DNA of 64,000 nucleotides from Ochromonas danica (GCA_015146655.1 VKHL01000022.1:124001-188000); one strand, 5' to 3'; counted from the first letter of the stretch, positions 10,645 to 19,880 are shown. A program made the numbers and translations. The notes: generated by a model from the sequence alone, not told the origin.

Positions 10645-12095
10645 TATCTGTTTTTCCTGAGGACTGTTGTTGCAGTACTTGCTATACGGTTCATCCTCGA
10701 AGACACTGTCATAAAAAGTACTGTAATGGTTGCAGAAAATACTATTGTCCTTTGGAAGAAAAACAGCATGAAAGTGGATTGTTTTATCAAATTTGCAAAA
10801 CTGTTGGATGTGGCAAAACATTCTATCGATGCCAACTGGACCCTAATCATGAGAAGTCTCACCCAAAATGCGACTTATGTATATGCGGACAATACTTTAT
10901 AAGCAACGCGAGTCTCAATCAACACCAAGAAAAATTTTATGTATACCGTTGTGCAAGATGCAATGGGAAGTTTACCCAGAGTGATCTGTGGTTTCAACAC
11001 GGCATAAAAGAGAACCATATTCTCCAGATTCCGGGAGGAGACTACTATAACAGCTGTTATGACGTGAAAGCCATGAAAATCGCACTCGAACAGAAATTGA
11101 AAGCGAATTTCTGTTCGATATGTTCAGCATGTGGTGATTACAAGTTTTCTAATTTGAGCCATTTGTGTTTCATTATTAGCCCACCCCCCACCCCAGCACC
11201 TCCTGCTGCACCAGCTCGCGCTACGGTTGCTCCTGCTCCGGTTGCTTCTGCTCCTGCTTCTGCTCCTGCTCCGGTTGCTCCTACTTCGGTTGCTCCTGCT
11301 CCTGCTCGGGTTGCTCCTGTGCCTGCTCCTCCTTCTGAGTCTACTTCAGTTCACACTGGAGAAGCATGTAACATCGCCACCAAGTCTACATATGGTTCTC
11401 CAGAAGAAGGTCTTGTTCAACGTTTGCAAGACCACTGTCGAGAGGTTCACTGCCCATTCTGGACTCTAACGACCGATGAAAGGAAAACAATGAAAGAGCT
11501 CAAAGGGCACCTAATGAATAAACTAAATATGTTGGAAAGGCTCCAAGTAAAATCTCAGGGATCCATGGAGAAGAATACTGCCATCCCAGGCTTGGCAGAC
11601 TTCGACTTCATCCTCGAGCTGAAGGAGACTTCAAGAGACGGACTCACGCTAAAAGAGCTGCGAAATGAAGTGAAAGTTATTCTTGGAGATCAAGCTAGGT
11701 TTCTCTACGGAGAAGGCAAAGTCTTAACGTTCTATTGCGAAGACATCACATTTGATGTCATTATTAGTTGGTCGAATGAACAACTTATCCAACAAGCAGT
11801 GGATAATCTGAACGATGTTGTAGCCAAGCCGGGCGACCAGCGCGATAATTATCGCGCATATATGCGTGCTCTCAAGTACTTTTGCAAGCGTTTAGACTTT
11901 CCCATCAAGTCATTTGCTGTGGAGTATGTGGCTTTGCATTTGCTTCATGACAATCCCAATGCCAGGCTGAGAGAGTTCCTGCAGTTCCTTGAAAGAGGAG
12001 ATTGGAGCGTTCTACTTCACTGTGCTCCTGAAATAGAAGATCACATGAAAGACTTGAAAATACTTGCAACTAACCACCTTCGCTACTTGCCCTAA
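10614..12095 (+). CDS. Zinc-finger / Pro-Ala hinge / OAS-CD-NTase-like nucleotidyltransferase (copy A)
   Basis: The frame from ATG 10614 encodes 493 residues. Residues about 18-190 hold a dense Cys/His array (CCCSTCYTVHPRRHC, CNGCRKYYC, CKTVGCGKTFYRC, then CxCGQYF with trailing His, CARCNGKF, CSICSACGD), suggesting several zinc-binding units. Residues about 192-243 are a low-complexity Pro/Ala/Val hinge. The C-terminal ~235 residues are a Pol-beta-superfamily nucleotidyltransferase: GSxxKNTAIPGxADFDF (G316, S317, D329, D331), third acidic residue in TFDVIISW (D381), then the helical half with YMRALKYFCKR and FPIKSFAVEY. All three catalytic Asp are present. OAS and CD-NTase enzymes with this motif make 2'-5' oligoadenylate or cyclic (oligo)nucleotide signals, often when nucleic acid binds; activity and product here are inference. 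A tRNA- or poly(A)-type nucleotidyltransferase is a less likely alternative. The domain is intronless. Confidence 0.75.
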   Translation: MQSSDWMRDLISVFPEDCCCSTCYTVHPRRHCHKKYCNGCRKYYCPLEEKQHESGLFYQICKTVGCGKTFYRCQLDPNHEKSHPKCDLCICGQYFISNASLNQHQEKFYVYRCARCNGKFTQSDLWFQHGIKENHILQIPGGDYYNSCYDVKAMKIALEQKLKANFCSICSACGDYKFSNLSHLCFIISPPPTPAPPAAPARATVAPAPVASAPASAPAPVAPTSVAPAPARVAPVPAPPSESTSVHTGEACNIATKSTYGSPEEGLVQRLQDHCREVHCPFWTLTTDERKTMKELKGHLMNKLNMLERLQVKSQGSMEKNTAIPGLADFDFILELKETSRDGLTLKELRNEVKVILGDQARFLYGEGKVLTFYCEDITFDVIISWSNEQLIQQAVDNLNDVVAKPGDQRDNYRAYMRALKYFCKRLDFPIKSFAVEYVALHLLHDNPNARLREFLQFLERGDWSVLLHCAPEIEDHMKDLKILATNHLRYLP

Positions 12096-12249
12096 ATAGA
12101 GGTCAAAACTTGTGATGTAACAGACTAATGCGCCATGGAGTGCATGATATGTCGTTCTCTCTTCTTCTTTACTCGCCTATCCCATTGCATGCATCTTGTT
12201 TCGCAGTATCAGTTTCTTTCTCGTTGTCGTCTGCCAGGGAGGGTTATTT

Positions 12250-12273
12250 GTTGGCTAATCCAGATTAGCCAAC
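12250..12273. repeat. Short perfect inverted repeat
   Basis: Arms GTTGGCTAATC and GATTAGCCAAC (11 bp each) around a 2-bp centre. It sits just upstream of the second nucleotidyltransferase gene, at the left edge of copy B. Copy A keeps only the half-site TGGCTAAT at 9837-9844. It could be a binding site for a dimeric regulator or a scar of the rearrangement. Confidence 0.5.
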
Positions 12274-12350
12274 CGATCTGGAGAAATTACCCTTTTTCGA
12301 AATTGTCCGTTAAAATAGTACGGTAATCACCACTGGTAATAGTCTATCAT

Positions 12351-12391
12351 AGTACAAGCCCAAAAGGTCTTCTTGGTCGTGTTGTCTCCCT
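12351..12391 (+). promoter_or_regulatory. Conserved upstream box, copy B (partner at 9859-9899)
   Basis: This is the counterpart of the copy A box and ends about 45 bp before the ATG at 12437, so it is either core promoter or 5' leader. Only a few mismatches separate the two boxes. Confidence 0.4.
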
Positions 12392-12436
12392 GCGAGCTGG
12401 AGATTTGAATGTACAGAACAAGCTTGCGTGGAAAAC

Positions 12437-13327
12437 ATGGAATCCACATGGAACCACCGAGGTTTCCCAGAGTTCCTCAGACGTGTGTCGGATGTTCTTG
12501 TGAGAGAGAAAGAAGGTCCTCCAATCTGGAAACTTCTCACAATCGATAGAGAACATCGAACGAGGTATCAGAATTTACCCCCAGGCCCAAGAAAGACACC
12601 TTGTGTAAAAATAATGACCAGCATTACTTCATATGGTTCTCCAGAGGAGGGCATTGTTCTAATTGTGCAAGAACGCTGCAGAGAAGTTCATTGTCCCATT
12701 TGGACTCTTGGAAGCGAGGAAAGAGAGAGACTGAATAAAATCAAAGGAGAGCTAATAGACAAGCTGAATAAGCTGCCAAAGCTTCAAATTAAATTACAGG
12801 GGTCCATTGTGAAGAACACTGCCATCCCAGGCTTTGCTGACTTTGACTTTATCCTCGAGCTAAAGCGTTCAGTACCCAGGCCTAAGCTACGAACACTCCG
12901 CAATGAAATAAAAGCTAGCCTAGAAGACTCTGTGTTACTCTATGGAGAGGGTGCCATCTTAACCTTCTTCTATAAGGATGTCACATTTGATGTTATGATT
13001 AGCTGGCCGGAAGATCGGCTGATCCAGCAAGTGGAATCTAATCTGAATGATATTGTTACTCTACCGGGCAATCAGCGGAACAAATATCACGCATATATGC
13101 GTGCTCTCAAATACTTCTGCAAGCGTTCAGGATTTCCAATCAAGTCATTTGCTGTGGAATACGCGGCTTTGTATTTGCTTCGCCGTAACCCTAATACCAA
13201 ACTTAGAGAGTTCCTAGAATTCCTTCAAAGAGGAGATTGGAGCGATCTATCTCACTGTGTTCCTGAAGGGCCGAAGAGAAGAGAGTTGCAAACACTTGCC
13301 ACTCAATACCTTCGCTACTTGCGCTAA
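12437..13327 (+). CDS. OAS/CD-NTase-like nucleotidyltransferase (copy B, compact form)
   Basis: One exon encodes 296 residues from ATG 12437 (the longer frame begins with GTG). Residues 1-75 are a basic leader without recognised domain. The catalytic domain follows: GSIVKNTAIPGFADFDF (G122, S123, D135, D137), third Asp in TFDVMISW (D185), and a helical region with YMRALKYFCKR and FPIKSFAVEY as in OAS/PAP-type substrate-binding cores. By eye about two thirds of domain residues match copy A, and all catalytic residues are kept in both. It lacks the zinc-finger and Pro/Ala regions of its neighbour. Known for the fold: transfer of nucleotidyl groups using two metal ions held by three acidic residues. 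Inferred role: synthesis of a nucleotide second messenger, perhaps in defence. It lies tail-to-tail with the coiled-coil gene, stops 196 bp apart. It is intronless while most neighbours have introns. Confidence 0.8.
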   Translation: MESTWNHRGFPEFLRRVSDVLVREKEGPPIWKLLTIDREHRTRYQNLPPGPRKTPCVKIMTSITSYGSPEEGIVLIVQERCREVHCPIWTLGSEERERLNKIKGELIDKLNKLPKLQIKLQGSIVKNTAIPGFADFDFILELKRSVPRPKLRTLRNEIKASLEDSVLLYGEGAILTFFYKDVTFDVMISWPEDRLIQQVESNLNDIVTLPGNQRNKYHAYMRALKYFCKRSGFPIKSFAVEYAALYLLRRNPNTKLREFLEFLQRGDWSDLSHCVPEGPKRRELQTLATQYLRYLR

Positions 13328-13523
13328 ATAGTCCATAGATCATTAGTTCATCATAGATCAAACAGCAGCTAGATGAACCTCATATATTGTGATGTATTAG
13401 ACCATGATGTAACAGAGTAAAGCTATTTCCACACATCCCACCTCAATTAATAACACAACGATCTACCACATATAGATTATAACCAATGAAAAGGATAACC
13501 TATTCCATCTATCTCATATTATG

Positions 13524-15267
13524 TCATGCTCTCTTCTTCTTTCCTCGCCTAGGAGCTGCTGAGACATCTTGCGGCTCTGACTGAGACCTCATCACAGCAT
13601 TCTCTTGCGCCAGACTACCTTGACCTCCATGAGACTCCTTCGAGTAGATACTGGGTAGGATGGTATGACTCACCAAAGCTGCTCGTTTTGAACTATCAAA
13701 CCAACACAACAGTCAGAGATGATATTGGCAATTGTAAGGTTGGACCAGTGAAGGAATTCAGTACCTTAGTTCTAATTCTCTTTGCATGGACTCACGTAAC
13801 TTGAGAATAAGATCTGCATTTTGTACTGACAGTTCTTCCACCTGAAGAGAGAAACAACACATTCAATCCACAATAACAGAGGTTATAAGTCCACTTTTAC
13901 GATTAAAAAACTAGAAAGAGTACTCACCGCATCCATAAGAGCTGCTTCTCGTTCTCGAAGTCGTCCATTCTCTCCTTCTAATGCTGCTATCGTTGTCTCT
14001 CCCCCTCCACCACCACTATTATGACTCTCCTTATTTGTCTTCTTACTTACTTTCTTCCGAGATTTCAAAGCTTCCACAAGTCGAGATTCTTTGGCTTCTA
14101 ATTCTTGTTCTGCTTGATGTAATTTGGCATTAAGTCGTGCTACTTCTCCTTTCAAACGATCCATATGAGCTGCCATGAGATCAGCATGTTCTTTCAAGCG
14201 ATAAATCTTATCATCTTTCACTTTCAATTCTTTGCGTAATAGTTTCATTTGTGTCTCAAGAGAAGCAAGCACATCTTCAGAAGGAGGAAGAAGGTCATCA
14301 CCTCGACTCTCTGGCAGAGCAAAAGAAGGTCTGGGTAAAGGAGGCTATGCAAGCACAATGAGACGCAAAAAACAAACACATCAGATCACGTCATGAAATG
14401 CAGAGGAAAGGGTCTCACCTGTTGGGAGATGGGTATGTTATTCTTGTTATAACTACTGCTACTACTACTGATATTGTTCGCATTGTTAGTAGTAGAGGAT
14501 GATTTCTTTTTCTTGCTATTGTTGCCTTGTTGACGATTCTTGACATATCGCTCAGGGAAGAGTTCCATGAGGAAAGCCTCTACCCTCTGAGCCTGAGACT
14601 GTGTCTCTCCTTCATCTTCCTCTTCTCCTATAGGTCCATCAGTTGATCGCATGGGATGGATTGCAGGTTGTTGAGGAGGTTGTTGTTGGTCATAGCTGCC
14701 AACACTGCCATTAGGGAGAGGGAAGTGAGAGACAAGCGCTCCTCCAGATGGGGCAGTTGTGTCTGATAGTGATGCCCCAGCTGCACCTCGGATCTTAGCC
14801 CCCTTTCTCCCTCCTTTCCGCTTCTGAGGATGACTCTCTCCGGCCTCATCCTCTCCGTCATTTAAGTCGATACCCTTGAGGTACTCCTCCAGGATGGAAG
14901 ACCCTGGCACTTTAGCCAGAGGACTCCCAGCCTCAATACTCACTGATTTCTTGACAGCACCTGGGGTCTTCACTCTTTTCTTTGGGGAGGGTATAGCCCC
15001 GTCCTCTCTGTCCATCATCTTGCTGCTAGAGGGAGAGAAGGACAGTGACGAGGTCAGACCAGCTCCAGCCTCACCCTCCCCTCCTCCTCCTCCTCCTCCT
15101 GCTACTGTCTCTTTGGTCTGTATAGCATTAGGGGACTGAGTGAATTGTGCTGATGCCCCCTCTGTATGATTATTATCATCTTCTTCTTCAAATTCCTCTT
15201 CTTCATAATCTTCCTCTTCCTCCTCGTCGTCTTCTGATAACTCTTCTTTTTCTTTCTTCATCTCCAT
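13524..15267 (-). CDS. Acidic, low-complexity coiled-coil protein of unknown function
   Basis: Exons 15267-14419, 14344-13928, 13841-13765 and 13692-13524 (GT-AG introns of 72-86 bp, frame kept) encode about 503 residues. Seen: a run of Asp/Glu at residues 8-35, a Gly/Ser-rich and basic middle, poly-Ser/Asn, then a long coiled coil at roughly residues 300-400 (ETQMKLLRKELKVKDDKIY and heptads after it), a second short coil, and a basic tail ending RRGKKKRA. I do not recognise the family; a cytoskeletal or centrosomal scaffold is plausible but unproven. Upstream, 15480-15670 holds splice-like sites (CCCCCACAG acceptor, CTG/GTGAGT donor) whose frame could join to this one, so the real 5' end may be longer. 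The gene diverges from the aldehyde dehydrogenase gene, and its last codons overlap the duplicated 3' block of the nucleotidyltransferase locus. Confidence 0.7.
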
Positions 15268-15797
15268 TATTCTCTACTCAGAAAAGAGAACGTCTCTTCT
15301 CTCTTTCTTTCTAACGAACTGACCACTTTTCTTCTATAACAAGGTCTTTCTTTACTGTTCTTATTGCGTGGGCGGTTAAAACGGTCGATCAATCCTCCCG
15401 AGAATCGAAAATCCGATATCTCGGAAAACGAAAACTCTGTTGTTGGGCCTTGAAGTTGAAGTTTCCCCACGCAATTGCACTCACCAGAGCTGTGTCAGCG
15501 AGAGGTGCTTTGCCAAGGGTCTGTGGGGGAAAATGGAGGTAGTTTAAGTCAAGGAAAGTGATGTTCTCAGACTGTAGAAGGTGACTTTTCTGATCCTCTG
15601 CATCGCTTTGGTCCTTGCTGGCGTTGAAATGATCATCACTGCCGTGAGACACATCGCAGGTTCTGAGAAGAAAGAAGATCTTGCAATCCGACCACTATCT
15701 TGCTGCCCCTATCTGTCATAATTAAAATCCTCACCCTCTTCAGCTTCTGTCTGTTGTGCCGTCCGCAATTTCATCAAGCAAGTCGTATTACTTAGAA
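15268..15797. promoter_or_regulatory. Bidirectional promoter / leader region (coiled-coil gene and ALDH gene)
   Basis: 530 bp between divergent start codons. It contains candidate leader introns on the minus strand (acceptor-like tracts near 15520 and 15666, donor-like GTGAGT near 15482). The decamer AAAACGGTCG at 15378-15387 recurs in the 54.6-55.0 kb intergenic region (54679-54688). The GTG-initiated extension of the ALDH frame from 15756 is probably untranslated. Confidence 0.4.
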
Positions 15798-17348
15798 ATG
15801 ATGTATTCTTCTGCTCGTCGATTCAGAGTCATCTCAAGAAAGTTCTCCAACTGTGTTGAACGTCCTCAATTCAAGGAGTACTATGATAACTTCATTAACG
15901 GAAAGTTTGTTCCTCCTGCTAGCAGACAGTACTTTGACAACTTGTCTCCTATTGATGGCAAGCCTTTCACTCAAGCTGCACGCTCTGATCATCGTGATAT
16001 TGATGCTGCTTTGGATGCTGCCCATGAGGCTTTCAAGTCTTGGAGCAAGACCTCTCCTGCTTATCGCAGCAGCATTCTCTTACAGATTGCTGATGTGATC
16101 GAGAAGAACCTTGACTTGCTTGCTCGTGTGGAGACTGTGGACAATGGCAAGCCTATCCGTGAGACTCGTGCTGCGGATTTGCCTTTGGTTGTTGACCACT
16201 TCCGCTACTTCGCTGGTGTGATCCGTGCTGAGGAGGGTACCTTGGCTGAGTTAGATGACAAGACCTTGTCCCTTTGTATTCACGAGCCATTGGGTGTGGT
16301 GGGTCAGATCATTCCTTGGAACTTCCCTCTTCTCATGGCTGCTTGGAAGGTTGCACCTGCTCTTGCTGCTGGCAACTGTGTTGTCTTGAAGCCTGCTGAG
16401 CAGACTCCTACCTCTATTATTGTGATGATGGAATTGATTGGCCATCTCCTTCCTCCTGGTGTGCTCAACGTGGTCACTGGCAATGGTCTTGAAGCTGGCA
16501 AGCCTCTCTCTGAGTCACCTCGTGTTGCCAAGGTTGCCTTCACTGGCGAGACCACTACCGGCTCTATCATCATGAAGGCAGCTGCTAACAATCTCGTTCC
16601 TGTCACCATGGAGCTTGGTGGCAAGTCCCCCATGATCTTCTTCCCTTCCGTTATGGATCATGATGATGCTTTCTTGGACAAGGCTGTTGAGGGTGCTGTC
16701 CTGTTTGCTTTGAACCAGGGTGAAGTTTGCACTTGCCCTTCTCGTTTCTTGGTTCATGAGAGCATCTTTGACGCGTTCATGGGTCGTGTGATTGAACGCA
16801 CCAAGAAGATCAAGGTTGGCCATCCTTTGGACCCTGAGACTATGATGGGTGCTCAAGTTTCTGACGAGCAGTTGCACAAGATTAAGGGCTATCTCCAAAT
16901 TGGTAAGGATGAAGGTGCCCAGGTGCTCTGTGGTGGAAACATCAACAAGTTAGATAGTGATTTGCAAGGTGGTTACTATGTTCAGCCTACCATCTTCAAG
17001 GGCCACAACAAGATGAGAATCTTCCAGGAGGAGATTTTCGGTCCTGTGGCCAGTACTGCAACCTTCAAGACCACTGAAGAAGCCATTGAGATCGCTAACG
17101 ATACTCAATATGGTTTGGGCGCTGGTGTTTGGACTCGTGATGCTCACGAGCTTTACCAAGTTCCTCGTCAGATCCAGGCTGGTAGAGTTTGGGTGAACTG
17201 CTACCACGCTTATCCTGCTCATGCTCCTTTTGGTGGTTACAAGAGATCTGGTTTCGGCAGAGAGACTCACAAGATGATGTTGAGTCACTACCGCCAGACC
17301 AAGAACTTGCTCATTTCCTATGACAAGAACAAGCTTGGATTCTTCTAA
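15798..17348 (+). CDS. NAD(P)+-dependent aldehyde dehydrogenase, bacterial AldB/ExaC-like, probably mitochondrial
   Basis: A single exon of 516 residues from ATG 15798. The first ~20 residues ([18 protein letters not shown]) are basic, Ser-rich and free of acid, as in a mitochondrial targeting peptide. The rest is a full-length ALDH: cofactor-binding [20 protein letters not shown], general base Glu in MELGGKSP (about residue 272), nucleophile in [11 protein letters not shown] (Cys about residue 311), EEIFGPV, and a C-terminus ending [12 protein letters not shown] that is typical of bacterial acetaldehyde dehydrogenase II. Reaction: oxidation of acetaldehyde or similar aldehydes to the acid. 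Absence of introns, bacterial-type motifs and higher C/G third positions fit an old transfer from bacteria, or simply a highly expressed gene. Closest alternative: another short-chain-aldehyde ALDH. Confidence 0.92.
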   Translation: MMYSSARRFRVISRKFSNCVERPQFKEYYDNFINGKFVPPASRQYFDNLSPIDGKPFTQAARSDHRDIDAALDAAHEAFKSWSKTSPAYRSSILLQIADVIEKNLDLLARVETVDNGKPIRETRAADLPLVVDHFRYFAGVIRAEEGTLAELDDKTLSLCIHEPLGVVGQIIPWNFPLLMAAWKVAPALAAGNCVVLKPAEQTPTSIIVMMELIGHLLPPGVLNVVTGNGLEAGKPLSESPRVAKVAFTGETTTGSIIMKAAANNLVPVTMELGGKSPMIFFPSVMDHDDAFLDKAVEGAVLFALNQGEVCTCPSRFLVHESIFDAFMGRVIERTKKIKVGHPLDPETMMGAQVSDEQLHKIKGYLQIGKDEGAQVLCGGNINKLDSDLQGGYYVQPTIFKGHNKMRIFQEEIFGPVASTATFKTTEEAIEIANDTQYGLGAGVWTRDAHELYQVPRQIQAGRVWVNCYHAYPAHAPFGGYKRSGFGRETHKMMLSHYRQTKNLLISYDKNKLGFF

Positions 17349-18074
17349 GCTTGACATGAAAAACAACAACCCCGATGACAATCTATTTACTACATCTTGT
17401 GTCTATGCTATTGACGGCCCCTGATGCCTGTCTGAAATACAATAAACATTACTTTCTATTGCGCACTGTTGGTACTGTGTAGGTCAGCCTTCATAGAATG
17501 GTACCTTTTAACCAACAGCGTTGCTTACTCTCTCTATTGTGTCCTGTAAACTTTCTTAACTATGGGATTACAGTCTTAAGTTGATTTTATTTCTTTCGCA
17601 CCAAAAGGCTCTCTCGACCACTTTGGGTGGCAACAGCAGTCCAGAGCACCAAAGCGTCAACACCCACGTCTCTATAAATTGGACTTGCGCGCCATTACAG
17701 GCCGAAATTGTTTGGAAGGTAGACTACAAGTACACCTAACACTTTTTCCCCCGTTCCGGCCAAGCCCCAGTGCCCTTCCAGATCTGTTTTCAGATATTTC
17801 AAATTCAATCGACACCAAAAGTTAATGCGATATTCAATTTGTCGTGATTTTCGGCTTAAACCGTCAAGCCCACCATATCTATAACCGTGCGTATGATGAT
17901 CTAACCTATTAATGCATTAACTCTTGTCATACAAACAACTCTAGAAAGTGAATTGGAGAAGGCTTGAATTATCAATTAAAAACTGTATCATCTATTTCCG
18001 GTATGAGGATAGTATTCAACAGCTAGTACCACTGGATGGTAAATGTGTCTAGTGTTTCACTAAATGACTGCTTG
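17349..18074. other. Intergenic region, convergent gene ends
   Basis: About 725 bp between the ALDH stop and the stop of the minus-strand LRR-like gene. The first ~110 bp probably form the ALDH 3' UTR (AATAAA-like AATACAATAAAC near 17440). The rest is mixed-composition sequence. I see no open frame with protein character and no RNA gene. Confidence 0.45.
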
Positions 18075-19796
18075 CTATTTCTTCAACACCCATGTCTTAG
18101 ACTTGACCACGTAGTTAAAGACATAATTCCGCCCTTTGATCGTTCCTTTCTTCAATCTCGGCCATGTCTTCTTCTCTTTCTCTTCCTTCACACCAAGTAA
18201 TGCTTTCATCTCCAATAGATCCACTTTCACATTCTCTAAATAGACCTCTCTCAATCTACCATGATTCTTCATTGCTACCACACTATCACGTCCTGCATTT
18301 GGTATCTTCAAAGCCTCTAAAAGAGGACAAACTTGAATCACATTTCTTATCTTCTCATCGGTAAAGCTACATTGAGAGTTAACATTAGCAAACTTATGGA
18401 AATATAGTGTTTTCAATCCATGCCCATGTTCTGTGATAGCATCTAGACTAACATCACTAAACTTGTTATCACCTGCTATAGCATTCAACTCCATCAAGTG
18501 AGGAAGATCTTTCAAATCCCGGACTAGTGTAGCATCTGACATAATACCTTCTATAGAGGTAAGATACGAAGATAGCTTAGATTTGAGGATATCCCAGAGA
18601 TCTGTTTCACTTGTAAAGTTCCAAAAGAAGTTAGTATTGGATGTCATCAAAGTGTAGTGGCTTCTTTCTAGAACATAACATAAGCATTGAATCCACTCTC
18701 TGCTGTCTTCCATATATAACACTAGATCTGTACTGAACCAAACTTCACGCTTATCATCATCCGCAGTTATGGAGATAGCATGGCGACGGTCGGCGCAATC
18801 CAGAGTCAACATGTTGGGACATAGCTCATACAATTGAGAGGCTGCAAGAAGTTCAGCTTGTTCGAGGAGAAGTGCAGTCTTCAATCGCAATGTTCTCAGC
18901 GAAGGGCAAGCTCTTCCAATCGATAGTAACAACTCACTCGTGATATAAAGGTCAACACAAGGTTTTGATCGACTTCCTATCTCTAATGCCTCTAAACACA
19001 TCCCACTGGAAGACAAATGTTGGAATAGCATATCCATGGACAATGAGTCAATACCACTGAGACACAACCGTGTCAAATCGACTGACTTCTCATGAAGGAA
19101 GGTGAATAAGTCATGCATTGACAATAATGTCTCAGAACAGTCATATATCGTAAGGTCTTTCAAGGTGGAAACATGATTTGACAAGAGATTGATCAAAGGG
19201 TCTAAAGAAGGGTAGAAGAATGTTAACCAGGCAATCTTCACTAGAGTATTTCCTGCTAACCCATTGTTTAGAGCTGAACATAATACCCTATCTAAATCAT
19301 CATAACTTTCTTCCATAAATCCACTTACCTTCACAATTTGTAAACGATGGCATTCATTCAGTAATGAAGACAATTTGTCTTCTAACACTTGTAAGGTAGA
19401 CAGATCAAACTTGCTCAGATCTCTCTCTATCTCTATAGAGAGAAGAGAATGGTAGTAGCTTTTGTCATTAATGCTAGCCACAAGATCATCTAACACAGTT
19501 AATCTGATAGGAAATCTGTCCATCAACAATACCTTACGACTACCCACCCATTTATACCATCCACACAAGGCCTGGTCAGTTAGTCTTGGATCTAGTCCTC
19601 TTCTCATTCTCAGATCATTTACGGAAGCTAGCCAAGCCTCTTGATCTTCATATCCACTCTGGCAGGCAATATCCAAGGCAGAAAGATCCCGCCAAGATGG
19701 CAGCCATTCTGAATAGAGACAATGAAGAATATCTCGATCCAATTGCCATAGTGGGGATCTTTTGGTGATAGTCGGATCGTTATTTTCCTTTGTCAT
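18075..19796 (-). CDS. LRR-like repeat protein with F-box-like N-terminus (family member 1)
   Basis: A single exon of 573 residues from ATG 19796. Residues about 14-45 (SPLWQLDRDILHCLYSEWL, then SALDIAC) resemble the helical head of F-box-like proteins. The rest is a series of irregular leucine-rich units (repeating LxxLxL with CPxLxxL patterns, such as CPSLRTLRLKT and CPNMLTLDC), as in proteins that present an LRR arc to a substrate. No transmembrane segment or signal peptide. In this fold the head may bind a SCF ubiquitin-ligase scaffold, but the head is divergent, so the function is only suggested. A decayed paralogue lies upstream at 20705-22095 on the same strand, showing a tandemly duplicated family. 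Confidence 0.75.
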   Translation of the reverse strand: MTKENNDPTITKRSPLWQLDRDILHCLYSEWLPSWRDLSALDIACQSGYEDQEAWLASVNDLRMRRGLDPRLTDQALCGWYKWVGSRKVLLMDRFPIRLTVLDDLVASINDKSYYHSLLSIEIERDLSKFDLSTLQVLEDKLSSLLNECHRLQIVKVSGFMEESYDDLDRVLCSALNNGLAGNTLVKIAWLTFFYPSLDPLINLLSNHVSTLKDLTIYDCSETLLSMHDLFTFLHEKSVDLTRLCLSGIDSLSMDMLFQHLSSSGMCLEALEIGSRSKPCVDLYITSELLLSIGRACPSLRTLRLKTALLLEQAELLAASQLYELCPNMLTLDCADRRHAISITADDDKREVWFSTDLVLYMEDSREWIQCLCYVLERSHYTLMTSNTNFFWNFTSETDLWDILKSKLSSYLTSIEGIMSDATLVRDLKDLPHLMELNAIAGDNKFSDVSLDAITEHGHGLKTLYFHKFANVNSQCSFTDEKIRNVIQVCPLLEALKIPNAGRDSVVAMKNHGRLREVYLENVKVDLLEMKALLGVKEEKEKKTWPRLKKGTIKGRNYVFNYVVKSKTWVLKK

Positions 19797-19880
19797 TCTA
19801 TTACTGGCAGCCTAGCCTCTCTGATATGATAAAATGAGAATGGGATGGTCTTGTTGAAGGAATTCAACACCACGATTTAC

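Larger units (their letters stand above)
9826..12183 (+). repeat. Tandem duplication, copy A (expanded by an internal insertion)
   Basis: Copy A of a duplicated segment whose partner is 12237-13552. Shared blocks in the same order: GAGGGTTATTTG-like start (9829 vs 12238); TAGTACAAGCNCAAAAGG and CTTCTTGGTC with following TTGTCTCCC (about 9859-9899 vs 12351-12391); TGGAAAACATGGAATCCACA with TGGAAC (about 9965-9990 vs 12429-12454); the nucleotidyltransferase coding block (about 11387-12095 vs 12628-13327); and a 3' block CTCTCTTCTTCTTTNCTCGC (about 12156-12175 vs 13530-13549). Between about 10010 and 11380 copy A carries roughly 1.3 kb that copy B lacks. Confidence 0.75.
12237..13552 (+). repeat. 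Tandem duplication, copy B
   Basis: The compact copy of the duplicated unit: upstream box, N-terminal codons, nucleotidyltransferase domain and a 3' block. The 3' block coincides with the last codons of the coiled-coil gene on the opposite strand (stop at 13524). The matching remnant lies at about 12156-12175 after copy A. Hence the duplicated segment once ran into the neighbouring gene's 3' end, and this copy is probably the one in its original setting. Confidence 0.7.

Noticed and set aside
9856-12556. Similar minus-strand frames at 9856-10128 and 12347-12556
   Set aside because: Their likeness comes from the duplicated DNA; plus-strand codons (MENMESTWN) explain the conservation better.
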